Source of the DNA: Mangifera indica
Taxonomy: Eukaryota > Streptophyta > Magnoliopsida > Sapindales > Anacardiaceae
Direction: 5' to 3'
Length of the DNA: 64,000 bases
NCBI RefSeq assembly: GCF_011075055.1
Contig: NC_058140.1
Span: forward strand, 16,865,945 to 16,929,944
The notes below the pieces were generated by a model. It ran no database searches, was not told the DNA's origin, and was given only the letters and a program-made list of their open reading frames with translations. Shown one piece after another: positions 11,697 to 23,219 of the stretch (positions within the stretch are counted from its first letter, which is position 1; every line of letters starts with the position of its first letter). A program made the translations under genes and the position numbers.

Positions 11697-11704
11697 AAAA
11701 ATTA

Positions 11705-13300
11705 ATTGGCAATTTAATTTTACTAGGAACATGAAACAAAGTACTTGATGACATGTTGGAATGATGAAATCTTTCCAACTTCGGACAACGAAGAGAGATT
11801 AATATCAGCTGTTGATTGAACTAATGTTCCATAAATAATGCCCTACTTAGCCTATTCTTGATCATGCATCTGACCAACCGAAAGATCTTCATTTAGTATA
11901 TAAATAATTTTTATATTTAATTCATAAAAATAAAATAACATTGAAATATAAATAAACATAAGAACCGAATAAGAATCCACAATAACTAAATAAAAATGAT
12001 TTGAAAATCTTAATCTCAAACATGTGATGGTAAGATTAGATAAAGAATGATACATTTAGGATGAAAATGGTGATTTGGGGAAAAACGAAAGGGTGAGAAT
12101 AACAAAAAAAGAAAAAATCATACAAGACCAAATTGACAATGGTTATGGTGGCTATTTTGAGATTTTTTATCATCGTTTGCCATGACTGTTGATAGGTGGT
12201 GGCAAGTGGTGGTCAGTAGATTGTTGTGGGCTACAATTTTGGCTAGTGGTGGCAATTTGGTGGTAGTGTTGACAAGTGATAGTGCGTGGTGATGGAAACG
12301 GTGGAAGGATAATTTTAATTTAAAATAAATGTACTTTCAACTCAATAATTATTCGAGAAAGAGTAAAATAATCATAATTTAATTGAATAAGAGAACTTAT
12401 TTGTTCTTAAAAAAAATTATAATATTAATATTACTTAAATAATCTTTTAGAATACATTTGGTTCGAAATCATCTTTATTTTTTAATTATCCCAAAAATCT
12501 ATCTTTTAATGACTTACCAAAAAAAATATATCTTTTAGTAATAAAACTTGTAACAAATTTTTATTACCAATCAATTTGATAATTTTAATTTTGTTATAAG
12601 TTAATCTTTATTTATTAAATTTTTATAACAAAAATTTCATTGTTTTTAATTAAAATAATAAATAATATAAAAAAATTTAATATATTATTAACATAGAAAA
12701 TATTTTTAAAACATACATAAAATAATTTTTAAAAGTATTTAAATAAAATAATATTTTAATATTTTTTATTACTTCAATTAAATGTAATAATTATTTATAT
12801 ATTTTAATTTAAATAAATATAATAATAATTTTATAATTAATATATAATAATATTATAATTAATTTATTCTAATTTTTTTATAATAATAACTATGCAAACT
12901 AAATGTATTTTACTACCCCTATTATTTGACATGTCAATTTAATAATACATAAAAAATAAATTAGCAACATAATTAAAGATTTTACCGAAATTCTCAAATT
13001 ATAAATTGTTAAAATTGTAAGTAAGAAGTTTATTTTGAGTGAGGGTGACGACGAAGAAGATGAAGTAATCTTCAACCTGCAGCAAGAGATTCCCATCTAC
13101 AAGTTAAAAGCCCTTGTTAACACACCTTTCGCTTTCTTTATCCTCGACGTGCTGTTCGCATTCACCCTCTCAATTCTTCGGTTAAATTCTTATCCAATAT
13201 GACGGCTGTGACCAATTTTTGGCCCATCCATCAAAGGCCAGCCATTTTTGGCTTCCACTTCGGTACACTTTTTTCCTCTCCTCTTTCTCTATTCCCACAG
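11705..13300. other. AT-rich intergenic DNA, probably with a decayed MITE
   Basis: No gene is visible. At 12451-12912 an extremely AT-rich block is bounded by the inverted words AATACATTTGGTTCG and, read inward from the right, AAATACATTTAGTTTG. This resembles a decayed PIF/Harbinger-type MITE like those at 47 kb. A G-rich stretch around 12180-12300 contains degenerate GTGGTGGCAA words of unknown meaning. Confidence 0.35.
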
Positions 13301-13309
13301 AATAAATAA

Positions 13310-13315
<6 letters not shown>

Positions 13316-13405
<90 letters not shown>
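13316..13405. repeat. Long (AT)n microsatellite, about 44 units
   Basis: This is an uninterrupted TA/AT run of about 90 bp ending 92 bp before the ATG of the long carbonic anhydrase form. It generates spurious poly-(Ile-Tyr) open frames on both strands. Its position suggests it lies in the promoter or 5' UTR of that transcript. The assembled length may be unreliable. Confidence 0.9.
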
Positions 13406-13406
<1 letters not shown>

Positions 13407-13497
13407 CTCAAGCTCCAACTCTCATTAGTGAAGATTATTACTGAGTTGAATTTCTGGTGTGTTGAACAGGTGAAAAGGAAGGATATAGAAGAGAAAG

Positions 13498-16400
13498 ATG
13501 GCCTCAAAATTCAGCAGGTGTATGATGCTATGCTGCGTAGGAAAGCCCTCGCCCCCGGTAACATCTCTAACTGCTACCTTAATTAATGGATTTTAATTGC
13601 ATTTGATTTGAAGATAATGGGTTGTGGTCAACTCATCCGGTCCCAGAAGAAGAAATTTAAATAAGAACAAAAAAATTAATGATTAATTAAAACGTATTAG
13701 CGGGACCTAATTGACTTTTTTGCTTGATGATGTCTAGAAATTGCACAATTTTCATATAAAAAACACTTTTATTTTAATTGGGAATGGTGAAGGTTGGGAT
13801 GGGAACTTCACCAGGACCTCAAACTCTGGTAAAATCTGAACTGCCCATTTAATGGACCGGCCTATGTTGGCTGCCGAGACTTGTTTCTACTTTCTCCAAT
13901 CCGGAAGCAGTCTTTGGGGCCAAAACGCGTAAAAATGCACCACTCTTTTCTACATTGCTTCCTTTTTGCCAGAAAATGTTGAAAATATTTTAAGCGAATT
14001 CATTTATTAAAAGGAGAAATGACTGTATCACCATTTTCTTTTTTTTTTTTAAATTAAAAAGTATTTATTTATTCAACCATAGTAATTTTAATAATTAAAG
14101 TTTATTTTATTACTTTATAGACCATAATAAATTATTTTTCTAATAAATACAAACAAATATAATTTCATCCTACATATTTTATCTATTTTATTTATTTTTT
14201 TTCTATTTTCTGTCCTCAACAATTTCACTAACCCTATCTCAACATTTGTAAAAAATTGAGACATAATTAAATTCTATCTATCATAGGAGATTCTCAGATA
14301 AATCTAATACTATTTTATATTTGAAATTTTTTCTTTTTATCTCTTAAACTTTTTTTTTTCAATTCATCAATTTTATTTTTAAAATAAAGATACTTTACAT
14401 TTTACATTTTATATGTCTCTTCTCAACTCTCTTCATTATCATCTTTAGTCTCACCCTTTGTTCAACAATTTCACTAACTCCATCTAAACTTGGTATAAAT
14501 TAGGGACATCATCAAATTCTATCAGTCAAGCAAGATTACGAAATCTCAAATATATCTAATTCTCATCAATTTTACTCTTACCATAAAGAGACTTTACAGT
14601 TCATATTTCGCTCCTCTTCTCACACGTACGTGCCGGAAAAGACAGAAGCCGAAACTATGCATTAATAGATTGTTTGGTAAGGAGGTCATGCGTGAAATAA
14701 TCAACGCCAATCTTCACATGCCACCGCTTAGATCTCAACACGTGGCCATCGCACGCCGTAATCCCCGCTAACAACTCATAAATGGGGTCTGCTGTTTTGT
14801 TTTTCTATATTTTCAGTTACACCTTCACTTAATCCCCTAAATAACCGAGAGGTTAAAACATTGAGTGCCCATCTCAACAACATAATCCAATGGCCACTTC
14901 CTTCTTAATTGCTAAATCGAGTTTAAATTAATTATAGTTTAATTTTAATTAAATATAATTAGGACGTCTAGACAGAAGACAACCTGAGGAAGTAGTAGTC
15001 TCTTGTCCGGATTCAACCCGCAATAATGAAGATTGAGTCCTCATTCCATGCCATAACTGATCAACTTCATCAATATAAATAGGGCTGTTCCGCAACATAG
15101 GTTTTACACTCAAAACTCAGTTTTGTTTGGGCTCGTGAAAAGGAGTGCCATAACTGGTTAGTTATTTCTCAGCAACAACTCAAAGCCAGCCGAATCTCGG
15201 AGAAAAAAAGGTTCCTTTTGCGTCGATCCCGATTCTGATCATTCTGTATATATAATATTACACTTTCTCCTTTTCTTTCCATTCACGATCAATCTTCTTC
15301 TTCTTCTTAAAGTTAACCTCTCTCTTTCAATTAACCTTCATCAACCGTGTGAGTAACTATTGTTGTTATCTGAACTTTTTGCTATATTATCTATCTCATC
15401 TCTGGTAAATTTCGAAGAATAGTTCTTTTGGAAATCGATTGGTGAAAGAAATTGTCTAAACTGTTTTTTTATATTGAAAAGTGAACTAATATATCTCTAA
15501 TAAATCACAGACAAAAGACATGGGGAAAGACTCGTACGATGAGGCCATTGCAGCACTGAGCAAGCTCCTCAGGTACCATACTGTTACTTCGGAAATTCGG
15601 AATAATTCGTGTCCTTTACGTCCTCTCCGGGCGTAGCTGATCATCAGCCGTTTCTTATGTGGAGTTCAACTTTTTTACTTGGTTATCGTTGTTGACTGAC
15701 GGCTCTGATTTTTCGTCAATTATAGTGAACAAAGCAACCTCGAAGGCATCGCCGCCGCAAAAATCAAGCAGTTAACGGCGGAGTTAGAGACCGTCGGTTC
15801 GAATGGTTTCAATCCGGATGAGAGGATTCAAACCGGGTTCAATCTCTTTAAGAAGGAGAAATATGAGTAAGTGGATACGTAACATACGTTGGTACTGGAT
15901 CCGGAACCTTCTTCGCCGGTCCCAGAATATGCTGTTTAACTTTTTTTTCACTTGAACGTTTTTACCGTAATTACCCTTTCGTGTTCCCAAAATGGTTATC
16001 AGTGTTTTCATTAATGAGAACAATTTCGTAAATATTATTTAAACATATCAAATATTTTCAGAAGGTGAAAATAATAAAATAATTACCAAATTTATGTAGA
16101 TCTTTGCCACGTGTACTGCTTATATTCAGAATCTGATGTTGTGATACTATATACAGGAAAAATCCCGAGTTGTTCGCTCAACTTGCCAAAGGGCAGAGCC
16201 CCAAGGTTGGTAACTATGGTTTGACAAATTCTTTTACACATTTTGAATGATATTGAGGAGAAGTAGTCTCCGTTTCCCATGCCATTCCTTTATGAATTGT
16301 AAAATTAATATCAAGCGGACCGTTGAAAGTCTTCTAACATATATTCACATTTACCAATCAATTCTTAAAGTTGACCATGGTCCGTCGTGCAAATCACAAT

Positions 16401-18871
16401 TATTTGTGGTTTGATAATTTGGCCATTAGAGGGGTCCAAAATTGGTGGCTTTAACGGGGTAGCTAAATGTCATAGAATTTAAACCATACACGCCAACCAC
16501 TTTTGTGGTTTGTGGGTCAATGTAAAGTTGCCTTTGATAGAGAAAGAAAAGACTTTCACTTGTCCGTGCCGTTTTATAAAGAAATGTTGCTTTAAAAACC
16601 CCGTTTTGATAATGGGTTAACTTTATAATCCTTGACAATGGATGAGCTAACTTGTTTCCAATATGTATACAGTTTATGGTATTTGCTTGCTCAGACTCCC
16701 GAGTGTGCCCCTCGCATGTTCTTAATTTTGAACCAGGGGAGGCATTTATGGTTCGAAACATTGCAAGCATGGTCCCACCTTATGACCAGGTTTAACAACT
16801 TAATTTATGCGCATGCATCACGCGGTCACACCTACTGATCTGTTTGGTTAACTGGAATAATTTGTTCTTGTTACAGAAAAAATACACAGGAGTGGGGGCG
16901 GCCATTGAGTATGCGGTGTTGCATCTGAAGGTTCATATATTATACTTATATTTTCCATTGTATTCAACTAAGTTTACACATTATTGGCTTTTTTATATAG
17001 GAGGGTTGACTCTTTTTGGTAGTTGGACGGTGAGTGGTGGAGGCAATGTGATGTCTACTCATCAAGAATGCCCCACACGGCTTTGTAATCAAGATAAACT
17101 TATATAAAACAACCTTCTTTTCTTTGTTTATAGTTTGATGGTCAATAGATCTACCTTATCTATTGATAAATTGATAATTCATTGCTGAAAATAACGTCTA
17201 AATGGTGCATTCAGTTATAGAATGACCACATATTGTGAATATTCCTGCTTTCTTTTTCTCTTATTTTTGCCGTCTACAACTGGTTTTAAAAGAGAATTAA
17301 TGTATGATGTACTCACCAGGTGGAGAATATTGTGGTCATTGGACACAGTTGCTGCGGTGGTATAAAAGGGCTTATGTCTATCCCAGATGACGGGACCACT
17401 GCTAGGTAAGAACAACTCTATTCCATCTTGTCAAACCTAGTTGGTTCATGTGAAAAATAAATGATAGTAATTTTGAAAGGATTAAAGAATCAAGTAGTTC
17501 TTATTTTAGGTTGATCTTTCAGAGCAAGCTTTTGCATTCCCATGTGAAGTTGTTCACCCTATTCATGACTACTAATTATTAATTGATGAGTATGTTTGAC
17601 ATTAGTTTAAAGTTGAATAAGAGCAATTTTTTTGTGCATGGCGGTACCATATTCTTGGGGGCATCCAGAAAGCAAATTAAAGCAAGGAGACAAATTGTAA
17701 TCTTTCTTTTTAGTTTTCTTTTTGGTACTGAGTTGGCCTTAATAATAAACAAGTTTAGACTTAAGAAAATATTTTGTACTGTGTTTGGTTGCCCTGTAGA
17801 TATTAGAGACATGCCTTAAACTTATTTATTAGTTGTTACCCTTTTGTTTTGTCACCTAATTTAGTAGTTAGAAGCAATTTTGGAGGTGCGCCAACCTACC
17901 ACTTTATTTTTATTTTTCGCCTAACCAAATCTTTTTTAACAATGAAAGTGCTTTTCCGAGAGTAATGACAAAGAAGGCCTAAATTTCTTTTCAAATATCA
18001 ACATCTTAACATGGCTGTATGGAGTTTAGCAGATATGAATTCCCATCATTGGGAACCAACTTTTTTATAGGATAATTTAAGTTAATGATTCAACTAGAAA
18101 TAGGGGCTAAAGCCTAAGCATGAGCTCAGAAACTTACTAACATTTGCTCTATATGTTACATTTTCAGTGATTTCATTGAGGATTGGGTCAAAATCTGTTC
18201 ATCTGCAAAGTCTAAGGTGAAAACAGAGTGCAGCGATTTGAGTTTTGAGGAGCAGTGCAAAAACTGTGAAAAGGTAAGTTGCATTATAAACTGGACTGTA
18301 TATGTTGTCCATCTTGAATTTAGGTTTATGTTAGTCTAGGTCCCTGTATAAGCTTCTTGGAAGACGGGTTCCAAAGTAGTTTAATTAAGTTAAGTTGTGG
18401 GCTTTGGTTTCTCACTGCTAATAATCTACCGACAACTTGGCTTGAATTTAATTTCTCTCGACATTGCAGTTGATAGTAAGCCATGTGGAACGTAGAACAA
18501 GACTGAATCTCATTTACAACTTGGCATGATAGAAGGAACACTAAACAAGATCACATGCATATGTACCTCACAGCTTAAAAAGACAAAAAAATATTAAAAA
18601 AAGTTGTTGGTTTTGAGATCCATGAAGTTGGGAATTTGATCTGAACATTATCATATTCTTTTTTATTACAGTGTTAATGTTGTGCTTAAATGCCACCAAA
18701 ATGCAGGAGGCTGTGAATGTATCATTAGGCAACCTGTTGACATATCCATTTGTGAGAGACAGAGTGGTGAAGAAGACCCTGGCTTTGAAGGGTGCACATT
18801 ACGATTTTGTCCATGGAAGTTTCGAGCTTTGGGATCTTGACATCAAAATTTCACCAACTACTGCCGCATGA
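13498..18871 (+). CDS. BCA4: Beta carbonic anhydrase, long form (BCA4-like)
   Basis: Exons: 13498-13557, 15511-15572, 15726-15866, 16157-16205, 16673-16789, 16877-16930, 17320-17405, 18168-18273, 18707-18871. The product is 279 aa, all junctions in frame. It interconverts CO2 and bicarbonate. Zinc and active-site residues are visible: C110, D112 and R114 in FACSDSRV, and H170 with C173 in VIGHSCCGG. The block [20 protein letters not shown] and the C-terminus [17 protein letters not shown] are typical of dicot beta-CAs. The first exon encodes 20 residues with CMMLCC and splices in frame to [13 protein letters not shown], paralleling the N-terminus of Arabidopsis BCA4. No chloroplast transit peptide is seen. 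The Cys cluster may be lipidated for plasma-membrane attachment (inference). Exon 1 is separated from the rest by a 1953-bp intron. Confidence 0.85.
14739..14744. promoter_or_regulatory. CACGTG box in the internal carbonic anhydrase promoter
   Basis: A perfect CACGTG in the context CAACACGTGGCC lies 330 bp upstream of the internal TATA box. It is a candidate light- or ABA-responsive element; the function is inferred. Confidence 0.4.
15074..15080 (+). promoter_or_regulatory. TATA box of the internal carbonic anhydrase promoter
   Basis: TATAAAT in CAATATAAATAGGGC is a strong TATA context. It would start a transcript near 15105-15115, with a leader exon ending at 15348 (donor GTGAGT) spliced to the shared acceptor at 15510. 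The leader has the CT-rich (TTC)n stretch common in plant 5' UTRs. Confidence 0.6.
15520..18871 (+). CDS. BCA4: Beta carbonic anhydrase, short cytosolic form
   Basis: This is the same gene read from the internal promoter. Translation would begin at ATG 15520-15522, nine bases into the shared second exon, and give 256 aa starting [17 protein letters not shown]. Exons from 15511 onward are those of the long form. The product keeps the whole catalytic core (C87, D89, R91, H147, C150 in this numbering) but lacks the Cys-rich extension and any transit peptide, so a cytosolic location is expected. Two forms produced by alternative transcription starts are reported for Arabidopsis BCA4, which supports the interpretation. 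Use of this promoter here is inferred from TATA, leader and splice-site arrangement. Confidence 0.8.
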
Positions 18872-21067
18872 GCATTCAACATTGTAGTCTTTGCCCTAAA
18901 TTACTTCGTAGCTTGCTTACAGTGTTACTGTACATTTCGTCTTGAATAATGTTGTGCAAAAGATAAAGATAGTAGGCTGGGTTGTATTTGCCTTGAATAA
19001 TTGCATGCTTTTCCCCTTTCAAATGTAACTTTAAAAAGGAAAAATCTTATTGCAATCTTTCAAGTTTTGTTTACTTGTTGCTCTTTCAGCGAGATGATGT
19101 CTGGTGGTGTAATAGAGCTGGTCCAAGTTCAGAATTGCCAGTGTTATGCGGCAAACCACTATTGCCCAAGTATCTTTCCGAGAAATGACTAGTTACAGAA
19201 GAAGTAGTTTGCATCTCAACTTGCAAATAGATATGCCTGATTTAGAGAATACAATTGATTTGTTGTCTCATGAGAAAAACTTTTCGATGCCTCATAAAGT
19301 TATTATTTAATTTTGAATTTACAAATGTAATTACTGAGATTGATAAAGAGATACAAAATTTAGATATTTAATACTCACCCATAGTTAGATAAATAAACTC
19401 TTATAAATATTTATCAACTTTTTGCAAGGTTCATGTTCAAAATCGAATCATTTTTTATATATATCATAAGGGGTATGAACATGGCTCCATTAAGGTTAAA
19501 TTAGTGACCTTAAAATTATTTCATCGATGAGTATTTAAATTTTTAAAATTCTATGAATATATATTTGTCTTTACGTTAAACCTTGGGTGGAAAACAGTTC
19601 TTTGGTCAAATTAGAGTGTTGTGAAGTTAGTTCATAATAACATTGTGTCACGCATTGCTTTGCAGATTCCTTTTCAGTCCCAAGACAAGGAAATTAAATG
19701 TCTGAGGGCGCAATTACAATCCATATGATACATGGTGCCAAAAACCTCTGTTACGTCTTCATTCTCCATGTTTCCAATCCCATTGGATTTATTTATTTAT
19801 TTATTTTTTTGCTACATGTATGTTTGTACGCCGTTGTTGGATAGTAAAATTTAGGGGTGAGCAGTTCTTAATATTTAATTAAAAACTAAGGAACAAGACT
19901 CGGAATCGGAATCGGTCTATTCCTGAAAATAGAAATCGAAACCGAAATCAATCATTTCTTGAAAATAAGAATTGGAACTAAACCTTTTTATAATAAATTC
20001 TTATTTAGAGCCGAGATGGTTGGTTTCAGATAGGGTTAAATTCTTATTTAGAGCCGAGATGGTCGGTTCCAGATAGGGTTTGGTCCCTGACGGGAACCAA
20101 TATTTTTAAATTTCTCACAAGGCAATTTTTCTTTTTTTCACTTTAGGAAGGTATATAATTTGGTGTAAATTCATGTTGTAAAGGTGATATTAAATCATCC
20201 TTTGGTAGCAACAGATGAATTTGCCGACTGGAAAATAAGAAAATTAAAAGCAGCAGCAAGAGATGAATTTGCCCGTTGAAACATGAGAAAATGAAAAGAA
20301 GAAGAAGCAAAAGGGCACATTCTCTCTGTAAAGCAGGAGAGGCAGCTTTCAAAAAGTATCGAATTTGAGTCATTGACATTTAATGCAAAGCAAAGGCCAT
20401 TTAATGATACTCTTCTCGCGACAACATAAAATCTTGGCATGGCTGCTTCCTCTAGTCTTTACCTGCTTGTACTGTTTTTAAAAATTTGCCGACTGGAAAG
20501 TAAGAAAATTTTCGCCAGCGTTAACAGAGCAAAATAAATTTAGTGTTCATTCATCAATTCATAATCATTGAATCAGATAAATAAATTTTATCTTAATATA
20601 TCATTAAAAAAAACTTAATTTTATATTCTTTTATACATTAAACTTTGTTATTTGTAATTCAAACTATTCCACCAGGGTGTCTGGTCATGGATTGAGTACT
20701 CTGTCTTGGGAATTTCATTACACACGTTCTGGTTTCCGCATTGGTCTTTACAAATCCAAGCATCTTTCTAGTTCTCTTATCAAGAAACTAGGTTACTGAC
20801 CAGCCCACCCTTGAAAACGATAATACAAATTTGGAGTCTCACTCTGGCTTAAATTATTTGAGGTTTCACGTGAATGGAAACAATACCCAAATACAGACTA
20901 ATTTAGGATGCATGTGAAATACTTTTATAGTCTTTATTTATAGTTGAAAGCGACCATGAAGATAATTTAACAATATGTAATGCTAACCACAAAAATAAAA
21001 TGCAAATACCCATCAGATTAAATTAATTAATGACAATAACCAGTTTGTTCCTGGAAAGAAACTAGTT
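18872..21067. other. Intergenic DNA with small tandem and dispersed duplications
   Basis: The left part is the carbonic anhydrase 3' UTR. At about 19985-20085 a unit of about 50 bp containing TTCTTATTTAGAGCCGAGA occurs twice in tandem. The word ATTTGCCGACTGGAAA followed by (A/G)TAAGAAAATT occurs near 20219 and near 20486, and a partial version near 20268. No gene is visible. Confidence 0.5.
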
Positions 21068-22018
21068 CTAGTTGTTTTGAAAAAATTGATCAAGAGGGTT
21101 TTCATCTAGAAATTCCATAAAACATGGGCTGTAAAGATTTAAGTAGAACTCAGTAGGAAACAACAGCGATTCTTTATAGCAGTTGTTGTTCATCATTTCC
21201 GGTTCCCAGTTAGATGCCTCAGTAGAATCTTGATTCTCCACGATTTCAGCAGTGTTTTGCATATGTTCAATTTTGTGGGTGTCTTCTGTCTGGAATGACT
21301 CTGTTTTCGAGGAGCTCACTTGCTTTTTGATGCCAAGTTTCTTGCGGAGGTGAGTGTTCCAGTGGTTCTTTACTTGATTATCTGTTCGTCCCGGCACCCG
21401 CCCGGCGATCAGAGACCACCTGAACAGCATTATTAATCGGTTAACAGCTTATTTTAGACTGTAATGCTACACAATAAACTTGTAATTTATTTACTTTGGA
21501 TGAACAAAGGAGGAAAAGAACAAACCTATTTCCGAGGAGCTTATGGAGTCTTATAATGAGGTCTTCTTCTTCTTCAGAGAAATCTCCATGTTTCACATTG
21601 GGGCTCAGATAGTTCAACCACCTTAACCTGCAGCTCTTCCCACACCTCCTCAAACCTTCTCCCCATGTAACATATCCATCAACAAAAAAAAAAAACCAGA
21701 GATTATATATCTTCCATATATTACAGCACTTTAAATAACATACACAGTTCAAGTTCATAACTTTATTAAATGTGACATTTCTTGACACTCCTTACCAGTC
21801 AGCTTAGGGATGCGATTCCAGTGCCCTCTTCCATGCAGCCTTATGTGTTCAAGCAGAATCTTGTCCTCCTCCTCTGTCCATAGCCCTTTCTTATACTCAT
21901 TCCTTGCCACCATCTTTAGTTTCACTGGCAGAGAGTTCTCAACTAGCTCTCCTCTCTTTGGAAGGCCCTGGGATTTTTTAACTCTTTGTTTAGTTTTGGG
22001 TAGTTTCACCTGGGGCAT
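21068..22018 (-). CDS. R2R3-MYB transcription factor with bHLH-interaction motif
   Basis: Three exons on the minus strand: 21796-22018, 21526-21655 (130 bp, the standard second-exon length in this family) and 21068-21419. The longest product is 234 aa. R2 runs from [20 protein letters not shown] through NRIPKLTG into [19 protein letters not shown]3 runs [20 protein letters not shown] to [12 protein letters not shown]. Trp residues are at the expected places. R3 contains [20 protein letters not shown], matching the [DE]Lx2[RK]x3Lx6Lx3R bHLH-binding signature, so partnership in a MYB-bHLH complex is expected. The sequence is closest in feel to the WER/GL1/MYB23 and MYB5/MYB82 groups controlling epidermal or flavonoid traits; the exact subgroup is undecided. 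The acidic C-terminus includes [15 protein letters not shown] second in-frame ATG at 21913 would give 199 aa with a more typical short N-terminus. Confidence 0.88.
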
Positions 22019-22286
22019 GCTTAATTTTTTTTTATCCTGTAGAGCTAGCTACAAGAATACTACCTCAATTATTTATGGCAATGTCCCTTGGGTAGATAGA
22101 TCTCCTGGCATCATCCTCGTCTTGTAAGTGGAAATCCTGTCGACCACTCACCTTTCTCTACTCTATTAAATTGGACATTCTTTTTATTTTTCCCTTTTAA
22201 TTCGTGAACCTTGTGAAAATAACAACTCATTTGCCTCCTAAAACTGCTGTTTATTTTGCACTGAATCATTCAGTATATTTTCAATT

Positions 22287-23210
22287 GGCCAAAGGACTAT
22301 TTCCCACCCAAGGTATGCTGCATTCCCAAGTTTCGTCTCTTTAACTTTGATAATCTCAAATGCCCACCTATTAGCAATTAAAATTAATGGTAGTAAAGGT
22401 AAAATTATCATTTTTTCTATAATATTAAAAATAAACTAAAATATAATCTCTTTCTGCCCCCCTAAACTTTAAAAACTAAAAGTTTCCCCTAGCCTAAGTT
22501 TTAAAAAATGACAGTTTCGCCCTAAGGTTTCGTTTCGAGATCTCCAACGTCATCTCCGGTGCCATTGCTGGCGATCTCTCCCTCCCAAAGCGTACTCTCT
22601 CTCCTCCCATTTGGACATTCGATCGGTGTTGAAAGATCCATGGAAGGCGAAGAGCTTCGTTGGGGAAGACGAAGCCCAGACGAAGACCAAGGTCGTCTTC
22701 GTCTGGGAAGACAGTCGTCTTCCTAAAGGTCTTCTTTTGGGAAGACAATCGTCTTCGTCTTCTCATACGAAGATGACAGCTTTGTCTTCGTCTGAGAGGA
22801 CGAAAAACTTCGTCTCTCTCAATGAAGTTCTTCGTCTTCTACGACTCCTCCGACGCCGATAGGGGGTCTAAATGGGTGGAGAGAGATTGTCAAAGGAAGA
22901 GGAAGCTTCAGGACATGCAAAGAACACTCGACCCCGGTGAAATGGATTTAGGAAAGCACGTGCCAGCAATGGAGTCGAAGATGGCACCGGAGATCTCGAA
23001 ACGAAACCCTAGGGGAAAACTGTCATTTTTTAAAACTTAGGCTAGGAGAAACTTTTAGTTTTTAAAGTTTAGGGGGGCAAAAATAGATAAAATTTTAAGA
23101 AGTTAGGATTCCGTTAATTTTAACTGCTAATGGATGGGTATTTGAAATTATCAAAGTTAAAGGGGGAAACGGGAATGCAGCATACTTTGGTGGGACATAG
23201 TCCTTTGGCC
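22287..23210. mobile_element. Mutator-like non-autonomous TIR element, copy 3 (GC-rich core)
   Basis: Termini are GGCCAAAGGACTATTTCCCA at the left and, read inward from the right, GGCCAAAGGACTATGTCCCA. The exact 9-bp duplication TTTTCAATT lies at 22278-22286 and 23211-23219. The inverted arms run about 260 bp each, including the paired CCCCCTAAACTTTAAAAACT (left) and its reverse complement (right). The core of about 400 bp is GC-rich, full of GAAGACGAA/TTCGTCTTC words, and shared with the copy at 58988. Open frames in it are low-complexity products of those words and not credible genes. It lies about 270 bp upstream of the MYB start, so it may affect that promoter. Confidence 0.85.
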
Positions 23211-23219
23211 TTTTCAATT

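Larger units (their letters stand above)
13558..15510. other. First intron of the long carbonic anhydrase form, holding a second promoter
   Basis: This 1953-bp intron (GTAACA...CACAG) contains the alternative promoter and leader described separately. A degenerate direct repeat also lies here: about 14215-14325 and 14460-14570 share CAACAATTTCACTAAC, a following CATCTMAAC-like run, AAATTCTATC and ATCTAAT in the same order. Confidence 0.5.

Noticed and set aside
13182..13586. Long open frames on both strands through the AT run, with poly-(Ile-Tyr)
   Set aside because: They are produced by translating the (AT)n repeat. Only the ATG exon at 13498-13557, in a different frame, is supported.
22494..23040. 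Several 70-90 codon frames inside Mutator-like copy 3
   Set aside because: They are low-complexity products of GAAGACGAA-type repeats, have no conserved features and sit wholly inside the element.
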